Assembly (NCBI RefSeq): GCF_900115245.1
Contig: NZ_FOVT01000006.1
Location: 62,001-126,000 of the forward strand
Source of the DNA: Mesorhizobium sp. NFR06
GTDB lineage: Bacteria > Pseudomonadota > Alphaproteobacteria > Rhizobiales > Rhizobiaceae
Direction of reading: 5' to 3'
DNA length: 64,000 nt
Shown: piece by piece, positions 33,286 through 40,991 of the stretch
Numbering within the stretch: the first letter of the stretch is position 1
Layout of the letters: each line of letters begins with the position of its first letter
The notes under the pieces: model-generated
The model's input: only the letters and a program-made list of their open reading frames with translations
Told to the model about the DNA's origin: nothing
Database searches by the model: none
Made by a program: the position numbers and the translations under genes

Positions 33286-34668
33286 ATGAACGACGAAGAC
33301 ATCACCAAATTCGCAGAAAGCCTGCGGGGCGAAGTCATCCGCACCGGCGACGCGAACTATGACGAGGCCCGCAAGCTCTACAACGGCATGATCGACAAGC
33401 GACCGCTTGTCATCGCCCGCTGCGTCGACGTCGCCGACGTGATCACAGCGGTGAATTTCGGTCGCGACAACAAGTTGCTGGTTGCGGTACGTGGCGGCGG
33501 CCATAACGGACCGGGTTTAGGGAGCTGCGACGACGGTCTGGTGATCGACCTGTCGGCGATGAACGGCGTGCGCGTCGATCCGGACGCCTGTACGGCGCGG
33601 GTAGGCGCGGGCTGCACTCAGGGCGACGTCGACCACGCCACCCATGCCTTTGGGTTGGCTGTCCCGGCGGGCATCATCTCGACCACTGGGATCGCCGGAC
33701 TGACGCTGAGTGGCGGCCACGGCTATCTGACGCGCAAATACGGTCTGACCATCGACAATCTGATCGAGGCCGATGTCGTGCTTGCCGACGGAAGCTTCGT
33801 CACCACCAGCAAGGAACGGGACCCCAACCTGTTCTGGGCGCTGCGTGGCGGTGGCGGCAATTTCGGCGTCGTCACCAGTTTTGTGTTCCAGCTTCACCGG
33901 GTCAACATGGTCTTTGCGGGGCCGATCGCATTTGATCAACAACACGCCCGCACCATCATGCAGCGTTATCGCGAGTTCCTGCCGGACGCGCCCGAGGAAC
34001 TCGGGATCTTCCTCGGGCTCAAGACGATCCTCTCGAGCGCGCCGTTTCCGGAAGAGTTTTGGGGAAAGCGGATGTGTCTCCTGATGTGTTGCTATAGCGG
34101 TCCGGAGGAAAAGGGTAGAGAGGCGCTAGCCCCGCTCATCGATGCGCTCCCTGCGCCTTGGTTCAACTGGATGGGAACGATGCCCTATCCCGCCGTGCAG
34201 AGCATGTTCGACGGGCTCTACCCGAAGGGGATGCAGTGGTATTGGCGGGGCGATTTCGTCAAGACACTGTCTGACGCGGCGATTGACGCTCATCTCAAGC
34301 AGGCGGCGAAGACGCCGAGCGAGCTATCGCTCATGCATCTCTATCCGATCGATGGCGCCGTCCATCGCATCGGCAAAGACGAGACGGCCTGGAATTGCCG
34401 TGATGCGACTTGGTCGATGGTTATCGCAGGGATCGATCCGGACCCACAGAAAGCGGGGCCGGTGACGCGCTGGACCAAGGCCTATTGGGAGGCGGTGCAT
34501 CCATTCGATCTGGGTGGCGCCTACCTGAACTTCATGATGGATGACGAGGGCGATGCAAGGCTCAAGGCTGCCTATGGCGACAACTACGAGCGCCTGGCTA
34601 GGCTGAAGAAGACATACGACCCGAACAATCTCTTCCGGGTGAACCAAAACATTCGGCCGGCTGCCTGA
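33286..34668 (+). CDS. FAD-linked oxidase (berberine-bridge-enzyme type), second paralogue
   Basis: 460 residues from the ATG at 33286 (GGGAGGA six bases before); an in-frame ATG at 33169 has no such site. The covalent-FAD region is AVRGGGHNGPGLGSCDDGLV, the second block IISTTGIAGLTLSGGHGYLT, then ALRGGGGNFGVVTSFVFQLH, and the BBE end YDPNNLFRVNQNIRPAA. It is clearly homologous to the oxidase at 29327-30733 but diverged, so this is not a recent duplication. Local control by the cupin-AraC protein is likely. Confidence 0.9.
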   Translation: MNDEDITKFAESLRGEVIRTGDANYDEARKLYNGMIDKRPLVIARCVDVADVITAVNFGRDNKLLVAVRGGGHNGPGLGSCDDGLVIDLSAMNGVRVDPDACTARVGAGCTQGDVDHATHAFGLAVPAGIISTTGIAGLTLSGGHGYLTRKYGLTIDNLIEADVVLADGSFVTTSKERDPNLFWALRGGGGNFGVVTSFVFQLHRVNMVFAGPIAFDQQHARTIMQRYREFLPDAPEELGIFLGLKTILSSAPFPEEFWGKRMCLLMCCYSGPEEKGREALAPLIDALPAPWFNWMGTMPYPAVQSMFDGLYPKGMQWYWRGDFVKTLSDAAIDAHLKQAAKTPSELSLMHLYPIDGAVHRIGKDETAWNCRDATWSMVIAGIDPDPQKAGPVTRWTKAYWEAVHPFDLGGAYLNFMMDDEGDARLKAAYGDNYERLARLKKTYDPNNLFRVNQNIRPAA

Positions 34669-34740
34669 CGGGCGGCCGCTTGTCGGGCGGACCGGCGTCA
34701 CATTCCTAAGTGACCCGCCTTAAATTAGAAGTATCTTAGT

Positions 34741-34800
34741 TTCGGTGGCGAAGGAGACCTGGTACATGACCTGCTGGTGCGGGCCGACCGGCTAATCGCG
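34741..34800 (-). pseudogene. 60-bp remnant of the DOPA-dioxygenase-like gene
   Basis: 34741-34800 matches 40578-40637 of the intact gene closely (TTCGGT.GCGAAGGAGACCTGGTACAT core), with about half a dozen changes and a stop created in the middle. It lies immediately before the cyclase stop codon. A third stray piece of the same gene in this window. Confidence 0.75.
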
Positions 34801-34802
34801 CC

Positions 34803-35873
34803 TCAGGCTGGCAGCCGCCACATGCGCACGCGGCCTGTGCCGCGCAATTCGGTTTCGGCGAGCGGGTCGCAGACGAAACCCGGTCCAAGCAGTTGGTAGG
34901 TCGCATCCGAAATGCGGATTTCGTCGGGCTCGGCGGAGGTTTGAATGCGCGCGGCGAGGTTGACGGTCTCGCCCCACAGGTCATAGGCGAACCGCCTCTT
35001 GCCGATGACGCCGGCGACGATCGGGCCTGAGTGAATGCCAATCCTGAGCCTCAGCGGTTCGCCGGCGAAGCGTTCGCGGCTGCCCGCCTTGCGCAGTTCC
35101 AGCGCATAGCGCGCCAAGGCCTGCGCATGATCGGCTCGCGCGGTGGGCAGGCCGGCGACCACCATGACGCAATCGCCGATCGTCTTGATCTTCTCGCAGC
35201 CGTATTTCTCCGCGAGCCGGTCCGCCGCCTTGAAGAAGTAATTCAAAATGGCGAGCGTCGTCACCGGTCCGACGCTGCGCGCGCCTTCCGTGAAGCCGAC
35301 GATGTCGGCGAAAAGCACGCTAACCTCCGCGTGGTTGTCGGCGATTTTCTCGTGCGCCTTCAGCCGCTCGGCGATCGACGCCGGCAGGATGTTGAGGAGC
35401 AGGGCTTCGGCGCGCTGGTATTCACGCGACAATGCCTCCTGGCTTTGCCTCAACGCCTCGTTCGTCGCTTGCAATTGCTCGTTGAGTTGACGCTCCCGCT
35501 CCTGCAGCAGCGTCATCTCATAGGCCTTCTGCTGCAGCCGCTGCTTGTTGTCGCGTTCGGCGGTGGCGTCGAGGAAGAGCAGCCACACACTGGCATCGTC
35601 GGCAAAGAAATGCAGGTCCGCGACACGCCCGCCGGGCAGCTCGAGCATGCCCATATGAAAGGGCAGCTCGGGGCAAGGCAGCAAACCTTCCATGACCTCT
35701 AGCTGCTCGGCGATGGGCTTGCCGATGCGAAGCGACGACAGTCCATAATGGTCGAGGTTGCCGCCCTTCGCGGCTACGCGAAGCTCGGCATCGATTTTCA
35801 GGTATGCGATAGAGTGGCCGCTGTAGAAGAAATCGTAAATCCAGCCCCTGACTTCTTTCGGCAATCTATGCAT
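34803..35873 (-). CDS. class III adenylate/guanylate cyclase with PAS-like N-terminus
   Basis: 356 residues. Residues 1-105 look PAS-like (FYSGHSIAYLKIDAELRV and LHFFADDASVWLLFLDATAE). Residues 106-160 form a coiled coil (RQLNEQLQATNEALRQSQE) leading into the AEALLLNILPASIAERL linker usual before such cyclases. The catalytic domain has metal ligands in VSVLFADIVGFTE (Asp190) and IKTIGDCVMV (Asp234), and FAYDLWGETVNLAARI carries the transition-state Asn/Arg pair. It looks active; whether the product is cAMP or cGMP cannot be read. It begins 3 bases after the GTPase stop, so it is co-expressed with the GTPase. Confidence 0.88.
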   Translation of the reverse strand: MHRLPKEVRGWIYDFFYSGHSIAYLKIDAELRVAAKGGNLDHYGLSSLRIGKPIAEQLEVMEGLLPCPELPFHMGMLELPGGRVADLHFFADDASVWLLFLDATAERDNKQRLQQKAYEMTLLQERERQLNEQLQATNEALRQSQEALSREYQRAEALLLNILPASIAERLKAHEKIADNHAEVSVLFADIVGFTEGARSVGPVTTLAILNYFFKAADRLAEKYGCEKIKTIGDCVMVVAGLPTARADHAQALARYALELRKAGSRERFAGEPLRLRIGIHSGPIVAGVIGKRRFAYDLWGETVNLAARIQTSAEPDEIRISDATYQLLGPGFVCDPLAETELRGTGRVRMWRLPA

Positions 35874-35876
35874 GGT

Positions 35877-36371
35877 CTATTTGGTGACCATCGTGGCAAG
35901 CTGAAGAAACGCGTCATCGACATGCTCACCCGTGAGCGCGCTCGTCAGATAGACCTGCCATCCACGTTGCCTCAGGTCGTCGATCTCGCTATCCGGTATT
36001 ACCCACTTGTCGACCAGGTCGGACTTGTTGAACAGCAGCACGAACGGCATGGCGCCGAATTCGGCCTCGACCCGCTCGCGCAGCGTCAGCGCCGCGGCAA
36101 GCGTGGCGGCGCGGGTTCCATCGACGACGAGCACGAGCCCGGTCGCCCCCCGCACATAGCTGACGCGGAACGAGCCGATATCGTCCTCGCCGGCCAGATC
36201 CCACAAGATCAGATCCACTGTCTTGTCCGGGAGCACGACGCTCTTCTTGTCGATCTTCACGCCCACCGTGGTCAAATAGGTTTCCGAGAAGATGCTTTGC
36301 ACGAACCTGCGCACCAGGCTCGTCTTGCCGACCGAGAAGCCGCCCAGCATGCAGATCTTTTTTTGCAACAT
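35877..36371 (-). CDS. Ras/Rab-like small GTPase
   Basis: 164 residues, a complete minimal small GTPase. G1 is GGFSVGKTS (10-18), G2 is near Thr34/Thr35, G3 is WDLAGED (57-63), G4 is NKSD (115-118) and G5 is TSA (143-145). The catalytic Gln of Ras (DTAGQE) is replaced by Glu here. No lipidation motif or membrane helix. Bacterial relatives (MglA- and Rup-type) act as polarity or envelope switches with roadblock partners. The gene is sandwiched between the OmpA-type membrane protein and the cyclase, which suggests it relays a signal between them. Confidence 0.9.
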   Translation of the reverse strand: MLQKKICMLGGFSVGKTSLVRRFVQSIFSETYLTTVGVKIDKKSVVLPDKTVDLILWDLAGEDDIGSFRVSYVRGATGLVLVVDGTRAATLAAALTLRERVEAEFGAMPFVLLFNKSDLVDKWVIPDSEIDDLRQRGWQVYLTSALTGEHVDDAFLQLATMVTK

Positions 36372-36382
36372 CCCGAGCCCCG

Positions 36383-36481
36383 CTAGAGCATTTCACCGGA
36401 AACGGCGAAACGCTCCATCTCTTTGTTTTGACGCAATTCCTGGCGGAAAACCGTGTCACACTTTTCCTGGAATTGCTCTAG
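36383..36481. repeat. rhizobial intergenic mosaic (RIME-like) palindrome
   Basis: A 99-bp element with matching ends CTAGAGCA ... TGCTCTAG and internal dyads (GGAAACGGCGAAACGCTCC, then TTTTCCTGGAATTGC). I recognise this sequence style from intergenic regions of Rhizobium and Mesorhizobium. It fills the OmpA-GTPase gap and could form a stable mRNA hairpin, uncoupling downstream expression from upstream expression. Confidence 0.65.
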
Positions 36482-36524
36482 AACCGGATGAATTCCGAAT
36501 CCGGCTCCAAATCACAGAAACAAA

Positions 36525-36569
36525 GCATGATGTCGTGCGAAACCCGCCTCACACTTTTCGGCATCATGC
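36525..36569. repeat. second RIME-like palindrome
   Basis: Ends GCATGATG ... CATCATGC with central CACACTTTTCGG. This is the second familiar rhizobial palindrome type. It ends two bases from the OmpA stop codon and may act as its terminator or mRNA stabiliser. Confidence 0.6.
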
Positions 36570-36570
36570 C

Positions 36571-39228
36571 CTATTCCAGGTTCACCGTAACCGAAACCCG
36601 ACGATTGGTGGAGCTACCAGTTCGACTATTTTCAGGCACCACCGGCTCGAAGGTGCCGGCACCCCGAACCAGCAGCAGTTCGGGAGCCACGCCGCGCTTG
36701 TTGAGAAGCGCGCGAACCGCCTCGGCGCGGGCGGCGCTGATCGACACGTTGGCCGTCTCGCGGCCCGTGGCGTCGGAATGGCCGGTCAGCATGAACCGGG
36801 CCGTCACGCCCGACTTGCGGGCGCCCTGGGCGAATTCCTTGAGTTGTTCCGCCAACCTGTCGAGAACCGGCGTCTGCTCGGGTCCCGGCAAGGCCTTGCC
36901 GGAATAGAAGAAGATGTCGGTTCCCTGGATGGCCGCTTTCAACTGATTGAGCTCGGCAAGGTTGAGCTCCTGCAGCTGCGAGACATCCATGGCCACGCCG
37001 TCCGCGGCAAGCTGCTGGGCGGCGGCCCGCGCCCGGTTGATCCACGTGGCGGTGGCCTCGCCTTCGGCCACGATGCGATCCTTGACGATCGTAAGCCGCA
37101 CCGTATCGGGCGGCGCCAGCGAGGCGGTCAGCCGCTTCAGCACGAACTCCGGCTCAAGGCTCTGGTAGAATTGCCACTGCGCATGGACGCGGGCAGGATC
37201 GAGCCGCGTACCCAACAAAAGCGACTGCGGGTCGACGCCAAGCGGGTCGCGCAGGCCGGCAATATAGAATTGCCCGTCGCGTATCCTTTGCTCGGCAACG
37301 ACGATGCCCGGCTGTCTTCCCAGTCGCGACACATAGGCCTGCCAGCGCTCGGCCTCGCGTGCCTCGGGGCTGACGTCGCGGACGCCGGAGACATCGAACA
37401 CCGGCCCGCCCGCCGAAAGCTGGCGAGCGGCGGCCCGCGCGTTGTCGATCCAGGTGTCGGTGGCCTCGCCCTCGGCAACGATGCGATCGTCGACGACCGA
37501 GAGCCGCACCGTATCCGGCGGCGCCAGCGACGCCGCCAGCCGCTTCAACACGAAGCGAGGCTCGAGGCTCTGATAGGATTGCCATTGCGCATGGACGCGG
37601 GCGGGATCGACCTCGGTTCCCGACAACAGCGACTGCGGATCGGCGGCCAGCGGGTCGCGCAGGCCGGCGACATAGAACTGGCCGTCGCGTATCTTTTGCT
37701 CGGCAACGATGATGCCAGGCTGCGTCTCCAGTCGCGACACATAGGCCTGCCAGCGCTCGGCCGCGCGGGCTTCGGGGCTGACGTCGCGGACGCCGGAGAC
37801 GTCGAACACCGGCCCGCCGGCCGAAAGCTGCCGGGCGGCGGCGCGCGCCTTTTCGATCCAGGTGTCGGTGGCCTCGCCCTCGGCGACGATGCGATCCTTG
37901 ACGACCGAAAGCCGCACCGTATCCGGCGGCGCCAGCGACGCCGTCAGCCGCTTCAACACGAATTGAGGCTCGAGGCTCTCATAGGATTGCCACTGCGCAT
38001 GGACGCGGGCGGGATCGACCTCGGTTCCCGACAACAGCGCCTGCGGGTCGACGGCCAGCGGGTCGCGCAGGCCGGCAACATAGAATTGGCCACCGCGTAT
38101 CTTTTGCTCGGCAACGATGATGCCCGGCTGGGCCTCCAGTCGCGACACATAGGTTTGCCAGCGCTGCCCGGATTGCCAGGAAAAAAAGAACCAGGCGCCC
38201 ACCGGAACCAAAAGCAGCAGGACCAGCGCCAGCACCAGCCATGGAAATCCCTGGTTCGTATCCTCCTGCTTCAGCTCGACGCAGGTCTGCAGCCGCGCCT
38301 CGATGCCGAACAGCTGCGAGGTGTCGCCGTCAAACTGCTCTAAAACCTCCGAGCTTTCGTCGTGGATGCGAAGCAATACGTCGCGAAATATCTCATGCAG
38401 TTCCTCCGGCGGATTTCCCCGGATCACCGCAACCAGGGTGGCAAGCGGTCCGACTTCCGACCAGAGACGGAGTTCGCCAAAGCGGATCGTGTCCAGGCCG
38501 CTCTGTTCTTTCTCGTTGAATGAATCCTTCACGAAATCTTGAATTGCGCTGAGCATCGAAGAAATAAGCTGGGGATCTTCGCTCGTTGCGTTGTCGGCCG
38601 TTACATGCGCTATCAAGAGTCCGGAATTGCGATTGATGAGAAAGACATGCTCTACGCGATAGACGAGAGAATGCTTCAGAACGACTTCCGAGAAGCTGGC
38701 ACCGGTTCTCCAAGCTTCCACTCTCCACTTGAGACCATGCCAGGTGAATATATGTCGTAGAGTTTCATTCAGCGACTGAAAGGTCTGGTCGATCTTTTCG
38801 CCGATCGACTTGCGAATTGCCGGCAGAAACACCGGGTACAATATATCCGTCAGCGTGCGCGGGCTCTTCTGGATCGAGCGCTGCACGGCCCGCTCGACGG
38901 CCGGCGCCAGGGCCTCGCCGAGCTGCGCATGCGGCGCTTGGGCGGCCGCACTGGGAAGAACGCCGCCCACCGCCGTCGCAAGCTGCGCCGGTTCGTCCAG
39001 CAGCTCGGTAACGCGTGAAAGCTCCGAGATCTCGCGGCCGACCAGCAGCTGGCGCAGCGTTTCCATGCGAGGGTCGGCGGTTGGAACCGCCTCGAAGCGC
39101 GCGCGATAGTCCGGATCGACGTTCCGGGCTATCTCGACCAAAAGCTTAGCAAGAGCCTCGCGATCAATTCCTGTATCGGTCGAAGCTGCTTTTTTTGGAA
39201 GGCTGACTGGGTCGACGGTTGACGTCAA
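36571..39228 (-). CDS. inner-membrane protein with three tandem periplasmic repeats and C-terminal OmpA domain
   Basis: 885 residues. Residues 1-326 are soluble and probably cytoplasmic; RVEHVFLINRNSGLLIAHVT followed by DPQLISSMLSAIQDFVKDSF is compatible with a roadblock/longin-like alpha-beta fold. A single membrane helix spans about 327-351 (WLVLALVLLLLVPVGAWFFF). Three repeats of exactly 136 residues follow (356-491, 492-627, 628-763), each starting RWQ[TA]YVSRL with BON-like beta-alpha segments. The end (about 770-885) is an OmpA-like peptidoglycan-binding domain (LTGHSDATGRE, then SAARAEAVRALL). It could tie cytoplasmic GTPase signalling to the cell wall. Stop and start spacing place it 7 bp behind the coiled-coil gene. 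Confidence 0.85.
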   Translation of the reverse strand: MTSTVDPVSLPKKAASTDTGIDREALAKLLVEIARNVDPDYRARFEAVPTADPRMETLRQLLVGREISELSRVTELLDEPAQLATAVGGVLPSAAAQAPHAQLGEALAPAVERAVQRSIQKSPRTLTDILYPVFLPAIRKSIGEKIDQTFQSLNETLRHIFTWHGLKWRVEAWRTGASFSEVVLKHSLVYRVEHVFLINRNSGLLIAHVTADNATSEDPQLISSMLSAIQDFVKDSFNEKEQSGLDTIRFGELRLWSEVGPLATLVAVIRGNPPEELHEIFRDVLLRIHDESSEVLEQFDGDTSQLFGIEARLQTCVELKQEDTNQGFPWLVLALVLLLLVPVGAWFFFSWQSGQRWQTYVSRLEAQPGIIVAEQKIRGGQFYVAGLRDPLAVDPQALLSGTEVDPARVHAQWQSYESLEPQFVLKRLTASLAPPDTVRLSVVKDRIVAEGEATDTWIEKARAAARQLSAGGPVFDVSGVRDVSPEARAAERWQAYVSRLETQPGIIVAEQKIRDGQFYVAGLRDPLAADPQSLLSGTEVDPARVHAQWQSYQSLEPRFVLKRLAASLAPPDTVRLSVVDDRIVAEGEATDTWIDNARAAARQLSAGGPVFDVSGVRDVSPEAREAERWQAYVSRLGRQPGIVVAEQRIRDGQFYIAGLRDPLGVDPQSLLLGTRLDPARVHAQWQFYQSLEPEFVLKRLTASLAPPDTVRLTIVKDRIVAEGEATATWINRARAAAQQLAADGVAMDVSQLQELNLAELNQLKAAIQGTDIFFYSGKALPGPEQTPVLDRLAEQLKEFAQGARKSGVTARFMLTGHSDATGRETANVSISAARAEAVRALLNKRGVAPELLLVRGAGTFEPVVPENSRTGSSTNRRVSVTVNLE
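36940..38163 (-). repeat. three in-frame 408-bp tandem repeats inside the OmpA-type gene
   Basis: Units 37756-38163, 37348-37755 and 36940-37347 have an exact 408-bp period and remain very similar at DNA level; the third is the most diverged towards its 3' end. The conservation implies recent expansion or gene conversion. Copy number is likely to vary between strains. Confidence 0.9.
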
Positions 39229-39235
39229 GTTCCGA

Positions 39236-39901
39236 TCAACTCACTTTCCAGCCACGCTCCGAGTTGCTCTTGCTGCCGACGGGATCCTGATTGAGACATT
39301 TTGCGACCTCGACAAACAAGCCGGCCAAAAGATTTCGGTCGGTCTTGACGTTGCTGAGATCGGAAAACACCTTCTCTATCAGCATCTGAACGCTTTCGAT
39401 CCTTTGCTTGATTTCCTCACGCAGCAAATGATCGTTTCGATTGATCCGGTCGGCAACTTCGCGCTCGAGCTCGCTCAATTGATCCGACAGCGCGCGCACC
39501 TGCTTTTCAAGCGCCTGATTTTGCTCGCGAAGATTCCGGTCGATCTCCTTGTCGCCCTCGGCTCGCGCATCTTTTTCGTTGCGCAATTGCGTCGCGAGCG
39601 AGTCAACCTGCTTCTTGGCGTTCGACTCGTACGTTTCAAGATTGCGCTTGGCCTCGGATTCGACATCCTTGAAGCGCTGCAAGACCCGTTCTTCAAGCTT
39701 GGAAAAGCGGCGATCGTAGTCCTGCATCTGGTTGCCGAACAGCAGGTCGCGTATCTTGTCGACACCCACGGCGTCGCTGGGGGCTCCGCCCTCACGACCC
39801 TGGACCGCCATAAAGTTCAGACCGTTTCCTTCTGTATTGCCAGTCAGGTTTGCCTCCGCTTTCCTTTCGGAAGACGCGGTATTCGAAGTTTCTTTTGCCA
39901 T
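39236..39901 (-). CDS. coiled-coil protein of the GTPase/OmpA cluster
   Basis: 221 residues from the ATG at 39901 (GAGGGGCATAGG before it); an earlier in-frame ATG at 40009 adds residues of no clear type. Residues about 50-185 form a long charged coiled coil (KLEERVLQRFKDVESEAKRN and ALEKQVRALSDQLSELEREV). The C-terminal 35 residues form a short Leu-rich tail. No membrane segment. It precedes the OmpA-type gene by 7 bases, so it is the first gene of the cluster and probably a cytoplasmic scaffold or partner of the OmpA protein's N-domain. Confidence 0.75.
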   Translation of the reverse strand: MAKETSNTASSERKAEANLTGNTEGNGLNFMAVQGREGGAPSDAVGVDKIRDLLFGNQMQDYDRRFSKLEERVLQRFKDVESEAKRNLETYESNAKKQVDSLATQLRNEKDARAEGDKEIDRNLREQNQALEKQVRALSDQLSELEREVADRINRNDHLLREEIKQRIESVQMLIEKVFSDLSNVKTDRNLLAGLFVEVAKCLNQDPVGSKSNSERGWKVS

Positions 39902-40367
39902 CCCTATGCCCCTCTGTTTGAGCACTTGCCAAAGTGCACATTCATAAACATGTGAGAATGTCAGCAAATGATGCAACCCGCAAGCCGCTATCTGCTTGAC
40001 TGAAGCCAAATCGAGTGTCAGCGCCCGGCCGTCGAATCAATCTGCGCGCGCACGGCATGCCTGCGTTCAACCGCAGGGCCAGAAATCGAATGGCGGCGGT
40101 GGCAAGGCGGCGCGGCCTGGTGCATGTCGCTCAGGAGCGCGCGGCGGTTCTGGACTTCGACACGCATCAAAACAAATATCCAAGCGCGTCGCCTGACTGC
40201 GCTTCAACCCGCCGCGCTTTGAGGTGCGAACGCCTGCTTAACGGGATCGGACAGGTCTGTGTTTCGACGGCCGACATGCGGCGCGGAGCGGCCCACTCAT
40301 GCGCGCTTGGGCACGGCTGCGGGCAAACGCGATATTCCCGGGCCGAGCCGCGCCTTGCCGATCGCCC
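39902..40367. other. intergenic stretch without recognisable gene
   Basis: About 465 bases between the coiled-coil gene start and the DOPA-dioxygenase stop. Frames that are open here on the plus strand have shadow-like composition (Arg/Ala/Pro-rich). It should contain the promoter of the minus-strand GTPase cluster near 39905-40010, which is relatively AT-rich (39930-40000). I see no further structure. Confidence 0.4.
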
Positions 40368-40775
40368 CTACGCCCCCAGCGTCGGCTCGGTATTCACCTC
40401 CAGCGCCGCCTCCGCCTCATCCTCGTCGCCGAGCACCTCCCCCTTCACCGCCAGCTGCCGGCCGATCCAGATCGGGTCGACCAGATGGTCGCGCTTGGGG
40501 TTGGTGGTGTTGGGGTGGATGAGGATGCTCAAGCCCCCGTGGTTGAGCATCAGCCACGGCACCAGCGTGGCGAAAATTTCGGTCGCGAAGGAGACCTGGT
40601 ACATCGCCTGCTCATGCGGGCCGACCGGCTCGTCGCGCCAATTGCCCAGGCGCACGCGGAAGCGCTCCGCGATGCGCTGGCGCAGCCATTCGGCGCGCTG
40701 CCGCTCACCGGGCCCGGCATAGTAGACATGGGCGTGATAGCTGGCGATCTCCGAAAGCGTCCTGACGTCGTTCAT
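40368..40775 (-). CDS. DOPA 4,5-dioxygenase family protein
   Basis: 135 residues from the ATG at 40775 (GGGAGC upstream). It starts MNDVRTLSEIASYHAHVYY, with the family's HAHVY metal-binding motif, then VGPHEQAMYQVSF and LMLNHGGLSILIHPNTTNP, which supply the remaining ligands. The fold is a small beta-alpha-beta-beta dioxygenase domain; related proteins extradiol-cleave catechols, but many bacterial members are uncharacterised. It appears full length. Pieces of this gene are scattered at 25672, 26766 and 34741, so it was copied repeatedly. Confidence 0.85.
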   Translation of the reverse strand: MNDVRTLSEIASYHAHVYYAGPGERQRAEWLRQRIAERFRVRLGNWRDEPVGPHEQAMYQVSFATEIFATLVPWLMLNHGGLSILIHPNTTNPKRDHLVDPIWIGRQLAVKGEVLGDEDEAEAALEVNTEPTLGA

Positions 40776-40991
40776 CGCGATGCTCCCGATGTTCCTATCC
40801 GGTGGCTGTCTTGGAATGTAGCCGATGGACGAAGGCTTTGTCTGCATCGGCGCGGTGTCCGCGACGGTGCAGATCACAGGGATGCCGCTGCCTGGCTCGT
40901 GCCCTGCGGGCGAAGGCAATCGCATCGGGCAGCGCTGGCCCGCCATTGCGCTATGCGCGATCGTCCTGCCCGGTCGCCGGAACGGCCGCGC

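Noticed and set aside
36292..38343. 683-codon plus-strand frame opposite the OmpA-type gene
   Set aside because: It only repeats because the real gene repeats; composition is not protein-like and it has no ribosome site.
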